Assembly (NCBI GenBank): GCA_964651475.1
Contig: CAZYXV010000034.1
Span: 1-39,160 of the forward strand
From: JBGSMF01 sp964651475
GTDB taxonomy: Bacteria; Chloroflexota; Anaerolineae; Fen-1058
Direction: 5' to 3'
Length of the DNA stretch: 39,160 nucleotides
Shown here: in pieces, positions 1 through 9,255 of the stretch
Position numbering within the stretch: the first letter of the stretch is position 1
How the letters are laid out: every line of letters begins with the position of its first letter
The notes under the pieces: generated by a model
Databases searched by the model: none
What the model was told of the DNA's origin: nothing
What the model saw: the letters and a program-made list of their open reading frames with translations, nothing else
Position numbers and translations under genes: made by a program

Positions 1-71
1 TCAAAGAAGTTGTGGGTAATGTATAGCTGGCGGCAGACAGGTTGAACTGCGGGCGAAACGAATTTAGAAAA

Positions 72-809
72 ATGGGAACGGACAGTTTTTCACAATCTCA
101 CAACCTGGGCGCGCCCCTCGCCGAGCACCGCGCCAACCCCAGGGCGCAGCGAGAGGCGCTGCTGGCGGGATGGGGACTCGTCGTCGTCGGGGTGATATTC
201 GCCCTGATTGGGCTGGCCGTCTCCAAGGGCAAGTGGCCGGCGCTGCTCGTGGCGGCCGCCGGGCTGCCGCTGGCCGTCATCGGCGTGGCGGCGCTCGTCG
301 ACCGCGCCCGCCGGCGCGATCTGTGCGTGCGCCTCTTTGCCGATGGCTTTTCGCACACGCTGGCCGGCCAGACCCAAGCCGCTCGCTGGGACGACGTGAC
401 GCAAGTCTGGCAGAATGTGATTCAGACCTATCGCGGCAGCGCGCACACTAACACCACGCACATTTGCACCGTGCGCCTCGCCGATGGCCGCCAATTCGTC
501 CTCAACGATCAGGTGGACAAGGTCGCCGCGTTGGGCGCGGCTATCCAGAAACAATGCGCAGAACGAATGATTCCGCGCGCGCGCGCGGCGTACAACGCCG
601 GCGAGACCGTCGTCTTTGGCCCATTCGGCGTCAGTCGGGTCGGGATCTCCAAAGGCACGGATACGCTGCCGTGGGAGCAGGTCGAGCGTGTAGATCTGCG
701 CCGGGGCGTGCTTCACGTCAGGAAGAAAGGGCAGCGCCGGGACTGGGCGTTCGCGATGGCCTCTCGCATCCCCAATCTGCCGGTCTTGATGGCCCTCGTC
801 AACCCATAG
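72..809 (+). CDS. Membrane-anchored PH-like (DUF6585-type) protein
   Basis: A 245-residue protein with two predicted membrane helices (about residues 29-50 and 57-76) followed by a soluble region of some 165 residues. The soluble part holds two similar beta-rich stretches (near 'LFADGFSHTLAG' and 'VVFGPFGVSRVGISKG', each followed by a W-[DE]-x-V motif). That arrangement resembles the PH-like DUF6585 family of membrane-associated proteins; this is family resemblance by eye, and the function is unknown. A TTG at 42 is in the same frame, but the ATG at 72 gives a normal start. Neither has a strong ribosome binding site. The next gene has its own promoter, so this one is probably a separate unit or the end of an operon starting outside the window. 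Confidence 0.7.
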   Translation: MGTDSFSQSHNLGAPLAEHRANPRAQREALLAGWGLVVVGVIFALIGLAVSKGKWPALLVAAAGLPLAVIGVAALVDRARRRDLCVRLFADGFSHTLAGQTQAARWDDVTQVWQNVIQTYRGSAHTNTTHICTVRLADGRQFVLNDQVDKVAALGAAIQKQCAERMIPRARAAYNAGETVVFGPFGVSRVGISKGTDTLPWEQVERVDLRRGVLHVRKKGQRRDWAFAMASRIPNLPVLMALVNP

Positions 810-836
810 GCCTGCCAGGCTTTCTAAATATTTTTT

Positions 837-866
837 CTACACCTTTCCCGTGTTGTATGGTATCAT
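837..866 (+). promoter_or_regulatory. Promoter with extended -10, shared module copy 1
   Basis: CTACAC (837-842) sits 18 nt before TATCAT (861-866), which is preceded by TGG, giving the extended -10 TGGTATCAT. The -10 is embedded in a dyad GGTAT-c-ATACC (859-869), with outer arms CGTGTTG (849-855) and CAACACG (871-877). The same arrangement recurs, ungapped, at 9348-9377. Confidence 0.55.
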
Positions 867-889
867 ACCGCAACACGACGGAGGTGGAG

Positions 890-1495
890 ATGAGCTTGCC
901 CGTTATACTTTTATTGGAAGGCCTGGCCTATACCGTGCTCTTTGGAGGCTTGTCGCTGCTGCGGCGCGAGGGGCTATCGGCCCAATTCGCCATCGAAGCG
1001 ACAATTATCACTGTTATCGCCAGCGGGCTGACCGCTCTGTCGGGCTTTCCAACTCACCCCATTTTGTTTTTGATCATCCTCTACCTGATCACCATGCGCG
1101 CGCGCCTGTTGGTGGATGTGGGCAACGTGTTGGCGCAACGCGGCCAGCTCGCGCACGCCGGGCGGCTGTACACATTAGCCACGCGCCTGTGGCCTGATAA
1201 AACCAGCCGCCTGATCGTGCAGGTCAACCAGGGCGCGGCTTGCTTGCAGCAAGGCGCGCTCGACGAGGCCATTGACATCCTGAAAGGCGTGCTGCAGCAA
1301 GCAGGCCAGGGCTACCTGGGCGTCAAACACGAGGCCGCCGCCCACTATAACCTGGGTGTGGCGTATCGCCGCAAAAAGCTGGACGCGCAGGCCATCGTAG
1401 AATTTAACGCCGTCGTGGATACCTGGCCCGCGTCCGAATACGCCCGCCGCGCCGAGGCCGCGCTCGCGCAAGACCGCCATCGAGATCATGCTTGA
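890..1495 (+). CDS. Small membrane protein with TPR repeats
   Basis: A 201-residue protein. Two hydrophobic helices at the N-terminus (about residues 2-22 and 33-68, the second probably a hairpin) are followed by about 120 residues of helical tetratricopeptide repeats. The repeats are visible as 'NQGAACLQQGALDEAIDIL' and 'YNLGVAYRRKKLDAQAIVEF', each with the typical A/G-x3-Y/L spacing. TPR domains mediate protein contacts; the partner is not evident. The start at ATG 890 is fixed by GGAGGTGG at 880-887. The reading frame stays open far upstream (from 464), but that extension overlaps the previous gene and would read through the promoter, so it is rejected. It is likely transcribed alone from the promoter at 837-866. 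Confidence 0.8.
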   Translation: MSLPVILLLEGLAYTVLFGGLSLLRREGLSAQFAIEATIITVIASGLTALSGFPTHPILFLIILYLITMRARLLVDVGNVLAQRGQLAHAGRLYTLATRLWPDKTSRLIVQVNQGAACLQQGALDEAIDILKGVLQQAGQGYLGVKHEAAAHYNLGVAYRRKKLDAQAIVEFNAVVDTWPASEYARRAEAALAQDRHRDHA

Positions 1496-1839
1496 CGGAA
1501 ATCGAAATCGGTAGTATCCTCTCGCGCGGCGCGCCGCCTGGCATCGCGTCACCTCGACGTAAGCTTGACGGCACGCCGCAAAATTCACAATTGGCAAGCG
1601 ATTCTATCGGCTAATCACCAGAACCAGCACAAAGCATTAGGCCACATCGCGCCCACAGCCTGCTTGCAGGCACATGCCCCGGATCGCCAACCCAGGGTAT
1701 GTTGAGCGCAGAACCGGGAAAGGAGACTCCATAAGCCCATTCCGTACCCCCATACCTCAATCTGTCAACCCTGTTCCGGCTTGCACCGGGATGTTCTATA
1801 TCCAAATGATGTAACAATATTTGCTACAAAGGAGATTCT
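1496..1839. other. 344-nt intergenic region before the giant gene
   Basis: No convincing gene. It holds a perfect 12-nt palindrome of GCGGCG/CGCCGC type at 1526-1537, and a short hairpin GCCTG-cttg-CAGGC at 1658-1670. A strong ribosome binding site AAAGGAGA (1827-1834) precedes the ATG at 1840. A second AGGAGA at 1721-1726 is not followed by a usable start. No clear -35/-10 pair was recognised, although the long leader suggests the promoter lies here. Confidence 0.5.
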
Positions 1840-4800
1840 ATGTTTTCGACCTATCGTTTTCGCTTCTGGCCAGCGATGGCCGGCGCATTGGCGCTGTTGA
1901 TCCTGGCTGCCGCGCCCGTCTGGGCACACTCCCCGGTGGAGCAAGACCTTCCACCAGCGCAACTCTCTGACCCGGCGCTCGTCGCCCCCATCAACCGCAT
2001 CACCGCCGCGCCGGTGGCCGCCGATGATGTCTACACCGCGACCGAAGATATTGCGCTCGTCGTGCCCGCTCCGGGCGTGCTGGGTAACGACAGTGATCCA
2101 GACACCGATCCACTCACGGCCACAGTAGACGCCGCCCCCCTCACCGGCACACTGGACCTGCGCGGCAGCGGCGCGTTCACCTACACCGCACCATTGAACT
2201 GGAATGGCCTGATCACCTTTACCTACATCGTCAGCGACGGGGCGCTGACTGACGCGGCCACCGTCTCGATCCTCGTCACGCCCGTCAACGACGGCGGACC
2301 GCTGGCCGCGGATGACAGCGGCACGGGCTTTACGACTGACGAAGACACCGCCTTTACCACTGGCGATGTGCTGGCCAATGACACCGACCCCGATAACGAC
2401 CCGCTTGCGGTGCAGAGCTTTGACACCAGCGGAACGCTCGGGTTGGTATCTCTTGTCGAAAATGTGGGTCTGGATACTGGTGGATTTGGCGCACCCAATG
2501 GTTATGTGCTTACCGACTTGGGCTATAATGACGAAGGCTTCGGTGTCGCACTCCAAGCCGATGGCAAAATCGTCATGGTAGGATATGCCGACAATGGCAG
2601 CAACAATGACTTTGCTGTGGTGCGCTACGACAACAATGGCAACCTGGACACATCCTTTGATGGCGACGGCCAAGTCACCACCGACTTTGGTTCCTACGAC
2701 CATGGTCAAAGCGTCGCCATCCAATCTGATGGCAAGATCATTGTGGCAGGATCTGCCCATAACGGCAACAACTTTGACTTTGCCATAGTGCGCTACAACC
2801 TTGATGGCAGCCTGGATGCAGCCTTTGGCGCAGGCGGCAAGGTTACTACCGACCTGGGCAGCAGTGACGGAGGCTATGGCGTCGCCATCCAGGCCGACGG
2901 CAAGGTTATCGTAGCGGGGCGAGCCCATAACGGTAGCAACTATGATTTTGCCATAGTGCGCTACAACACTGATGGCAACCTGGACATGTCTTTTGATAGC
3001 GACGGCTATGTCACCACAGACTTTGGCTTTGACGACCGTATCTCCAGCGTTGCGCTCCAATCAAACGGCAAGATTGTCGTGGCAGGGGATATTGCCAACA
3101 ATGACGACTATGAGATTGCCGTGGCGCGCTACAACACTGATGGCAGCCTGGACACATCCTTCGGCACTGGCGGCAAAGTCACCACCTACTTGGGACCTGA
3201 TGCCAGAGGCTATAGCGTCATCATCCAAGCCGACGACAAGATTATTGTGGCGGGGAGAGCCATAAAAGGCAGCTATGACAGTGACTTTGCTGTGGTGCGC
3301 TATAACGCCAATGGCAGCCTGGATCTGTCTTTTGGTGACGATGGCAAGGTCACCACTGATCTGAGTCTTGACGATAGATGCTACGATATCGTTCTCCAAT
3401 CCAATGGCAAGATCGTCGTGGCAGGGTATACTAGCAACAGTGGCCACACTGACTTTGCCCTGGTGCGCTACAATACCGACGGCAGCCTGGACACCTCCTT
3501 CGATGGCGACGGCAAGGTCACTACCGACTTGGGTTACAATGAGAATGGCAACGGCGTGGCTATTCAATCGGATGGCAAGATCGTCGTGGCAGGGAGTGCA
3601 TACGACACAAGCGGGGTAGGTAACTTTGCTGTGGCACGCTACAACGCCAGCGGGAGCACATTCACCTACGACCCGAACGGCCAGTTCGACTGGCTGGCGG
3701 CGGGCGAAACCGCAACCGACACTTTCACCTACGTGGTCAGCGATGGCTTGCTTACAGACACGGCTACTGTCTCCATCACCATCAACGGCGCCAGCGAGGC
3801 GCCCGTGGCCCTCAACGACGCTTACACAACCACCGAAGATACGCCGCTCATCGTGGCCGCGCCGGGCGTGCTGGGCAACGACACAGACGCCGATAGCAGC
3901 GCTATCACCGCCACGCTGAACAGCACCCCCTTCACCGGCACGCTGGACCTGCGCGGCAGCGGGGCATTCACCTACACCGCGCCGTTGAACTGGAATGGCC
4001 TGGTCACATTCAGCTACATCGCCAGCGACGGTGCGCTGACCGACACAGCCACCGTTTCTATCACCGTCACACCCGTCAACGACGGCGGCCCAGCCGCCGC
4101 AGATGACAGCGGACCAGATTTTACAACCGATGAGGCCACCACCTTCACCGTCGGAAACGTGCTAAATAATGACACCGACCCCGATGACGATCCGCTATTT
4201 GTGCAGGGCTTTGACGCCAGCGAGACATTAGGGCTAGTATCCCTTGGTGGAGGCGGAAGCCTGGATACCAGCGGATTCGGCGCACCCAACGGCTACGTGT
4301 TCACCAGTTTTGGTTCCGACGACTATGGCTATAGCGTCGCGCTCCAATCCAATGGCAAGATCGTCGTGGCGGGAGAGGTCGACCACAGCGACACTTATGA
4401 CTTTGCCGTGGCGCGCTACAACCCCGATGGCAGCCTGGATATATCCTTCGATGGCGATGGCCAGGTCACTACCAATTTTCTTGGTTACGACAACTATGTC
4501 TCCGATGTCGCGCTCCAACCCGATGGCAAGATTGTTGTGGTGGCAGTAGCCTACAATGACGGTAGCGCCAACTTTGCCCTGGTGCGCTATAACCCCGACG
4601 GTAGCCTGGACACATCCTTCGATGGCGATGGCAGACTCATGACTGATTTTGGCTACAACGATGGCGGCAACGGCATCGCCATTCAACCGGATGGCAAAAT
4701 CGTCGCAGCGGGGTTTGCCTCTAATGGCAGCAACTCTGATTTCGCCGTGGTGCGCTACAACACCGACGGCAGCCTGGATACGACCTTTGATAGCGATGGC

Positions 4801-7800
4801 AAAGTCACCACTGATTTTGGCTTTGGCGACTATATCTCCGGCGTTGCACTCCAACCGGACGGCAAGATTGTCGTGGCGGGGGATGCTTCCAACGGCAGTA
4901 ACTATGATTTTGCCGTGGCGCGCTACAACACCGATGGCAGCCTGGATACGTCCTTCGATGACGACGGCAAAGTCACTACCGACTTTGGTCCCAGCGACGA
5001 TTGGGGCTACAACATCGCCATCCAACCCGATGGCAAGATCGTTGTGGTGGGGAATACGCACGACGCAAACTGGGTGGGTGACTTGGCCATTGCGCGCTAT
5101 AACGCAGACGGCAGCCTGGATACGACCTTCGATGGCGACGGCAAAATCACCACCGACTTGAAGCGTGAAGACTATGGCAACGACGTCGCACTTCAATCGG
5201 ACGGCAAGATTGTCGTGGCAGGATACGTCTCTGACAGCAGTGCCTCTGACCTTGCAGTGGTGCGCTACAATCCCGACGGCAGCCTGGATTCGTCCTTTGG
5301 CAGCGATGGCAAAGTCATTGCCGACTTTGGTTCCTACGACCGCGGCAACGGCATTGCCATCCAGGCTGATGGCAAAATTGTTGTAGCAGGGTATGTGTAT
5401 TCAGACGCAGGCTATAATAGCAATTTTGCCATAATACGCTACAACGCCAGCGGGAGCACATTCACCTACGACCCGAACGGCCAGTTCGATTGGCTGGTGG
5501 CGGGCGAGGTGGCGACCGACACCTTCACCTACGTGGTCAGCGATGGTTTCCTGACCGACACGGCTACCGTCTCCATCACCGTCAACGGCGCCAGCGAGGC
5601 GCCAGTGGCGGCCAACGACACTTACACGACCACTGAAGACACGCCGCTCGTTGTGCCCGCGCCGGGCGTGCTGAGCAACGACACAGACGCCGATAGCAGC
5701 ATACTCACCGCCACGCTGAACAGCGCCCCCTTCACGGGCACGCTGGACTTGCGCGGCAGTGGCGCATTCACTTACACCGCGCCATTAAACTGGAATGGCC
5801 TGATTACCTTTAGCTATGCGGCCAGCGACGGCGCGCTGACCGACACCGCCACCGTCTCGATCCTCGTCACGCCCGTCAACGACGGTGGGCCGTTGGCGGC
5901 AGATGACAGCGGCCCAGGCTTTACGACTGACGAGAACACCGCCTTTACCACTGACGATGTGCTGGCCAATGACACCGATCCCGATAACGACCCGCTCGTG
6001 GTGCAGAGTTTTGATACCAGCGGCACGCTTGGCCTCGTGTCTCTTGCCGGAAGCGTGGGGCTGGACGCTGACGGATTTGGAGCGCCCAACGGCTATGTGG
6101 CTACTGATTTTGATTCCTATGACGAAGGCAATGGCGTTGCCATCCAATCCGATGGCAAAATCGTTGTGGCAGGGCTTGCCTTCAATGGCAGTGACTCTGA
6201 CTTTGCCATGGCACGCTACAACTCCGATGGTAGCCCAGATACCTTCTTTGACAACGATGGCAAGGTCACAACCGACTTGAGCAATTTTGACGCCGGCCAA
6301 GCCGTCGCTGTCCAATCCGACGGCAAGATCATCCTGGCGGGAAGAGTCAACAGCGGCAGCGACGAAGATTTCGCAGTGATGCGCTACAACCCAGATGGCA
6401 GTCTGGACACTTTTTTTGACGGCGATGGCAAGATCACTACTGACTTTTGGGGCAATAGTGACAGCGTCTCTGGCATCGCTATCCAATCCAACGGCAAGAT
6501 CGTCGTGGGAGGGAGGGCCAACAATGGCAGCAACAATGATTTTGCCGTGGCGCGCTACAACTCCGATGGCAGCCTAGACACCTCCTTCGATGGCGACGGC
6601 AAGGTCACCACTGACTTTTGGAGCAATAGCGACAGCGTCTCCGGCGTCGCCATCCAATCCGACGGCAAGATCGTCGTGGGAGGGAGGGCCAACAATGGCA
6701 GCAACAATGATTTTGCCCTGGCGCGCTACAACTCCGATGGCAGCCTGGACACCTCCTTCGATAGCGATGGTAAGGTCACTACTGACTTTTGGGGCAATAG
6801 CGACAGCGGCCTCGACATTGCCATCCAGCTCGATGGCAAGATTGTTGTAGTGGGACAAACCTCCGATGGTAGCAACTATGACTTGGCCCTGGCACGCTAC
6901 AACACTAACGGCAGCCTGGACTCAACCTTTGATGGCGACGGCCAGGTCATTACTGACTTGGGCAGTCCCTACGACAGCGGCCTCGGCATAGCCCTCTCAT
7001 CTGACGGCAAAATCATCGTGACAGGGTGGGCCTACAATGGCAGCAACTATGATTTGACCTTGATACGCTACAACTCTAATGGTGGTCTGGATACCTCTTT
7101 CGATGACGATGGCAAAGTCACCACCAATTTAGGATTCAATGACTTTGGCAACGACATCGCCTTCCAAGCCGACGGCAAGATCGTCGTGGCGGGAACTATC
7201 GAAGACGCCAGTGCGTATTCCGACTTTATCGTAGCGCGCTACAACGCCAGCGGGAGCACCTTCACCTACGACCCGAACGGCCAGTTCGATTGGTTGGCGA
7301 CTGGCGAGATAGCCACCGACACTTTCACCTACGTGGTCAGCGATGGCTTACTCACAGACACCGCCACTGTCTCCATCACCATCACCGGCCTGAACGATGC
7401 ACCGGTGCTGGCCGCCATCGGCAACAAGAGCATTGCCCAAGATGCGCTGTTGACCTTTACGGCCGCCGCCAGCGATGTGGACACGTCTGACGTCCTTACC
7501 TTCACACTGGACCCTGGCGCCCCAAGCGGCGCCAGCATCAATGCTGCAACAGGCCTGTTCACCTGGACGCCAGGCGTTGGCCCAGGCGTGTACCCTCTCA
7601 CCGTCCGCGTGAGCGACGGCGCGCTGGATGACGCCGAGACCATCTCCATCACCGTCAGCCAGGCCGGCGATACGGCCCCACCCCAAGTGCTCGCCACCTG
7701 GCCTCTCAGCCAGGCGACGGAGGTGGCGCTCGGCGCACCAGTTGTCATCACCTTTAGCGAAGCCATCAACACCGCCACCTTCACCTACACCATCGTTCCC

Positions 7801-9240
7801 CCGCCGGGCGGCCTATCCGTCACCTGGAGCCACAGCGGAACCGTCGCCGCGCTGAGCCACGCATCCTTTGCCTATGAGACACGCTACACCGTCACCGTGA
7901 CCGCCGCAGATGACCTGGCTGGCAATCCGCTGGTCGCGCCTTACTCCTGGTCGTTCACTACCTTGCCGCAGACCACTGCGCCGCATCGCATCTACTTGCC
8001 ACAGCTAATGCGCGCTTTTGGTAAAAGCGTGGGGTTGGACACGGGCGGCTTTGGCGCGCCCAATGGCTATGTGACCACCGACTTTGGCTATGATGACGAA
8101 GGCTCCAGCGTTGTCATCCAACCCGACGGCAAGATCGTCGTAGCGGGATCTGCCGACGACAGCAATGCCTATAGTGACTTTGCTGTGGCGCGTTACAACC
8201 CCGATGGTAGCCTGGACACATCCTTTGGAGGCGATGGTAAGGTCACCACCGCTTTCTCGGGCTATGATTGCAGTGTCTCTGGCGCCGCCCTTCAATCCGA
8301 CGGCAAGATTGTTGTGATAGGAGTGGCGAACAACGGCAGCAATGCTGACTTTGCCCTGGTGCGCTACAATCCCGATGGCAGCGTGGATACGTCTTTCGAT
8401 GGCGACGGCCAAGTCACTACCGATTTTGGTCTCCATGACTGGGGTGCGGGTGTCGCTATTCAATCAGATAGCAAGATTGTCGCAGTGGGATTTGCCTACA
8501 ATGGCAGCAATATGGATTTTGCCCTGGCGCGCTACAGCCCCGATGGCAGCCTGGATACCTCCTTCGATGACGACGGCAAGGTCACCACAGACTTTGGTCA
8601 CGGGGATCATGGACGCAGTATCGCTATCCAACCCGACGGCAAGATCGTCGTAGCGGGATCCGCCGACGACGGCAATATCTATGATGATTTTGCCGTGGCG
8701 CGTTACAACCCCGATGGCAGCCTGGATACATCCTTCGACGGAGATGGCAAAGTCACCACTGACTTGTTGGGGTACGACGACCAGGGCAATGAGGTTACCC
8801 TCCAATCCGATGGCAAGATTGTCGTAGCGGGGAGTACCGACAATGGCAGCGACAATGACTTTGCCCTTGCACGCTACAATCTCGACGGCAGCCTGGATAC
8901 GTCTTTCGATGGCGACGGCAAGGCCGTCACAGATTTTGGCTACAGAGACTATGGGCAAAGCGTTGCCCTCCAATCTGATGACAAGATCATTCTGGCCGGG
9001 TGGACCAACAGCGGCAGCAATGCCGACTTGGCCCTTGCGCGCTACAACCCCGACGGCAGCCTGGACACCTCCTTCGATGACAATGGCCAAGTCATCACCG
9101 ATTTGGGTTACGAAGATTATGGCAACGGCGTTGCTATCCAATCGAATGGCAAGATTGTTGTGGCAGGGACTAGCGAAGGTTTGTATTCTGACTTTATCGT
9201 GGTGCGCTACAACGTCGCTGCATCTATCTACCAGCGGTGA
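1840..9240 (+). CDS. Giant secreted protein: four 7-bladed delta-60 propellers in Ig-like domains
   Basis: A 2466-residue exported protein. Signal peptide at residues 1-30 (hydrophobic core, 'VWA' before the likely cleavage site). Three near-identical 600-residue units follow, each with one whole tandem-95/cadherin-like domain ('TEDxxL...NDxDxD', 'FTYTAPLNWNG') and a second one interrupted after 'LGLVSL' by a block of seven delta-60 repeats (DUF5122 type), resuming at 'STFTYDPNG'. Blocks span about residues 209-602, 806-1202, 1406-1802 and 2064-2458. After unit 3 come a He_PIG-like Ig domain (about 1850-1940), a Big_5-like domain (about 1947-2045) and the tail motif 'RIYLPQLMR' (about 2050-2058), then a fourth seven-repeat block that ends the protein. 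Each delta-60 repeat is about 56 residues with Q-x-D/N-G-K-I, A-R-Y-N and D-G-S-L-D-T-S-F. An adhesive or structural surface role is inferred; no catalytic motif was seen. RBS AAAGGAGA fixes the start. Confidence 0.9.
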   Translation: MFSTYRFRFWPAMAGALALLILAAAPVWAHSPVEQDLPPAQLSDPALVAPINRITAAPVAADDVYTATEDIALVVPAPGVLGNDSDPDTDPLTATVDAAPLTGTLDLRGSGAFTYTAPLNWNGLITFTYIVSDGALTDAATVSILVTPVNDGGPLAADDSGTGFTTDEDTAFTTGDVLANDTDPDNDPLAVQSFDTSGTLGLVSLVENVGLDTGGFGAPNGYVLTDLGYNDEGFGVALQADGKIVMVGYADNGSNNDFAVVRYDNNGNLDTSFDGDGQVTTDFGSYDHGQSVAIQSDGKIIVAGSAHNGNNFDFAIVRYNLDGSLDAAFGAGGKVTTDLGSSDGGYGVAIQADGKVIVAGRAHNGSNYDFAIVRYNTDGNLDMSFDSDGYVTTDFGFDDRISSVALQSNGKIVVAGDIANNDDYEIAVARYNTDGSLDTSFGTGGKVTTYLGPDARGYSVIIQADDKIIVAGRAIKGSYDSDFAVVRYNANGSLDLSFGDDGKVTTDLSLDDRCYDIVLQSNGKIVVAGYTSNSGHTDFALVRYNTDGSLDTSFDGDGKVTTDLGYNENGNGVAIQSDGKIVVAGSAYDTSGVGNFAVARYNASGSTFTYDPNGQFDWLAAGETATDTFTYVVSDGLLTDTATVSITINGASEAPVALNDAYTTTEDTPLIVAAPGVLGNDTDADSSAITATLNSTPFTGTLDLRGSGAFTYTAPLNWNGLVTFSYIASDGALTDTATVSITVTPVNDGGPAAADDSGPDFTTDEATTFTVGNVLNNDTDPDDDPLFVQGFDASETLGLVSLGGGGSLDTSGFGAPNGYVFTSFGSDDYGYSVALQSNGKIVVAGEVDHSDTYDFAVARYNPDGSLDISFDGDGQVTTNFLGYDNYVSDVALQPDGKIVVVAVAYNDGSANFALVRYNPDGSLDTSFDGDGRLMTDFGYNDGGNGIAIQPDGKIVAAGFASNGSNSDFAVVRYNTDGSLDTTFDSDGKVTTDFGFGDYISGVALQPDGKIVVAGDASNGSNYDFAVARYNTDGSLDTSFDDDGKVTTDFGPSDDWGYNIAIQPDGKIVVVGNTHDANWVGDLAIARYNADGSLDTTFDGDGKITTDLKREDYGNDVALQSDGKIVVAGYVSDSSASDLAVVRYNPDGSLDSSFGSDGKVIADFGSYDRGNGIAIQADGKIVVAGYVYSDAGYNSNFAIIRYNASGSTFTYDPNGQFDWLVAGEVATDTFTYVVSDGFLTDTATVSITVNGASEAPVAANDTYTTTEDTPLVVPAPGVLSNDTDADSSILTATLNSAPFTGTLDLRGSGAFTYTAPLNWNGLITFSYAASDGALTDTATVSILVTPVNDGGPLAADDSGPGFTTDENTAFTTDDVLANDTDPDNDPLVVQSFDTSGTLGLVSLAGSVGLDADGFGAPNGYVATDFDSYDEGNGVAIQSDGKIVVAGLAFNGSDSDFAMARYNSDGSPDTFFDNDGKVTTDLSNFDAGQAVAVQSDGKIILAGRVNSGSDEDFAVMRYNPDGSLDTFFDGDGKITTDFWGNSDSVSGIAIQSNGKIVVGGRANNGSNNDFAVARYNSDGSLDTSFDGDGKVTTDFWSNSDSVSGVAIQSDGKIVVGGRANNGSNNDFALARYNSDGSLDTSFDSDGKVTTDFWGNSDSGLDIAIQLDGKIVVVGQTSDGSNYDLALARYNTNGSLDSTFDGDGQVITDLGSPYDSGLGIALSSDGKIIVTGWAYNGSNYDLTLIRYNSNGGLDTSFDDDGKVTTNLGFNDFGNDIAFQADGKIVVAGTIEDASAYSDFIVARYNASGSTFTYDPNGQFDWLATGEIATDTFTYVVSDGLLTDTATVSITITGLNDAPVLAAIGNKSIAQDALLTFTAAASDVDTSDVLTFTLDPGAPSGASINAATGLFTWTPGVGPGVYPLTVRVSDGALDDAETISITVSQAGDTAPPQVLATWPLSQATEVALGAPVVITFSEAINTATFTYTIVPPPGGLSVTWSHSGTVAALSHASFAYETRYTVTVTAADDLAGNPLVAPYSWSFTTLPQTTAPHRIYLPQLMRAFGKSVGLDTGGFGAPNGYVTTDFGYDDEGSSVVIQPDGKIVVAGSADDSNAYSDFAVARYNPDGSLDTSFGGDGKVTTAFSGYDCSVSGAALQSDGKIVVIGVANNGSNADFALVRYNPDGSVDTSFDGDGQVTTDFGLHDWGAGVAIQSDSKIVAVGFAYNGSNMDFALARYSPDGSLDTSFDDDGKVTTDFGHGDHGRSIAIQPDGKIVVAGSADDGNIYDDFAVARYNPDGSLDTSFDGDGKVTTDLLGYDDQGNEVTLQSDGKIVVAGSTDNGSDNDFALARYNLDGSLDTSFDGDGKAVTDFGYRDYGQSVALQSDDKIILAGWTNSGSNADLALARYNPDGSLDTSFDDNGQVITDLGYEDYGNGVAIQSNGKIVVAGTSEGLYSDFIVVRYNVAASIYQR
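1990..3780 (+). repeat. Super-repeat unit 1 of the giant gene (about 1791 nt)
   Basis: First copy of the composite unit: whole cadherin-like domain, N-half of a second one, seven delta-60 repeats, then C-half. It is nine nucleotides shorter than units 2 and 3. Anchors such as the 'LDLRGSGAFTYT' coding segment occur at 2152, 3943 and 5743. This is the most diverged copy at its N-terminal end. Confidence 0.85.
3781..5580 (+). repeat. Super-repeat unit 2 of the giant gene (1800 nt)
   Basis: The segment encoding 'YNASGSTFTYDPNGQF' recurs at 3641, 5441 and 7241, exactly 1800 nt apart each time. The domain-boundary segment encoding 'NGASEAPVA' recurs at 3784 and 5584. The unit encodes 600 residues. 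Linker DNA is almost identical between copies, whereas the propeller blades have diverged. Confidence 0.9.
5581..7380 (+). repeat. Super-repeat unit 3 of the giant gene (1800 nt)
   Basis: Third copy of the 600-codon unit. Blades 3 and 4 of its propeller (about 6430-6780) are nearly identical to each other at DNA level, both carrying the unusual 'FWxNSDSVSG' variant, so a recent single-blade duplication is likely inside this unit. Confidence 0.85.
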
Positions 9241-9255
9241 TGTGCAACTCGATTC

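Noticed and set aside
1611..1817. 68-codon minus-strand frame in the gap before the giant gene
   Set aside because: No ribosome binding site, no recognisable domain, and composition as expected of chance in GC-rich DNA.
1840..9240. CRISPR-like or minisatellite reading of the regular repeats at 2.5-9.2 kb
   Set aside because: The repeats are in frame, encode conserved delta-60 motifs and vary mostly at synonymous or surface positions; there are no spacers.
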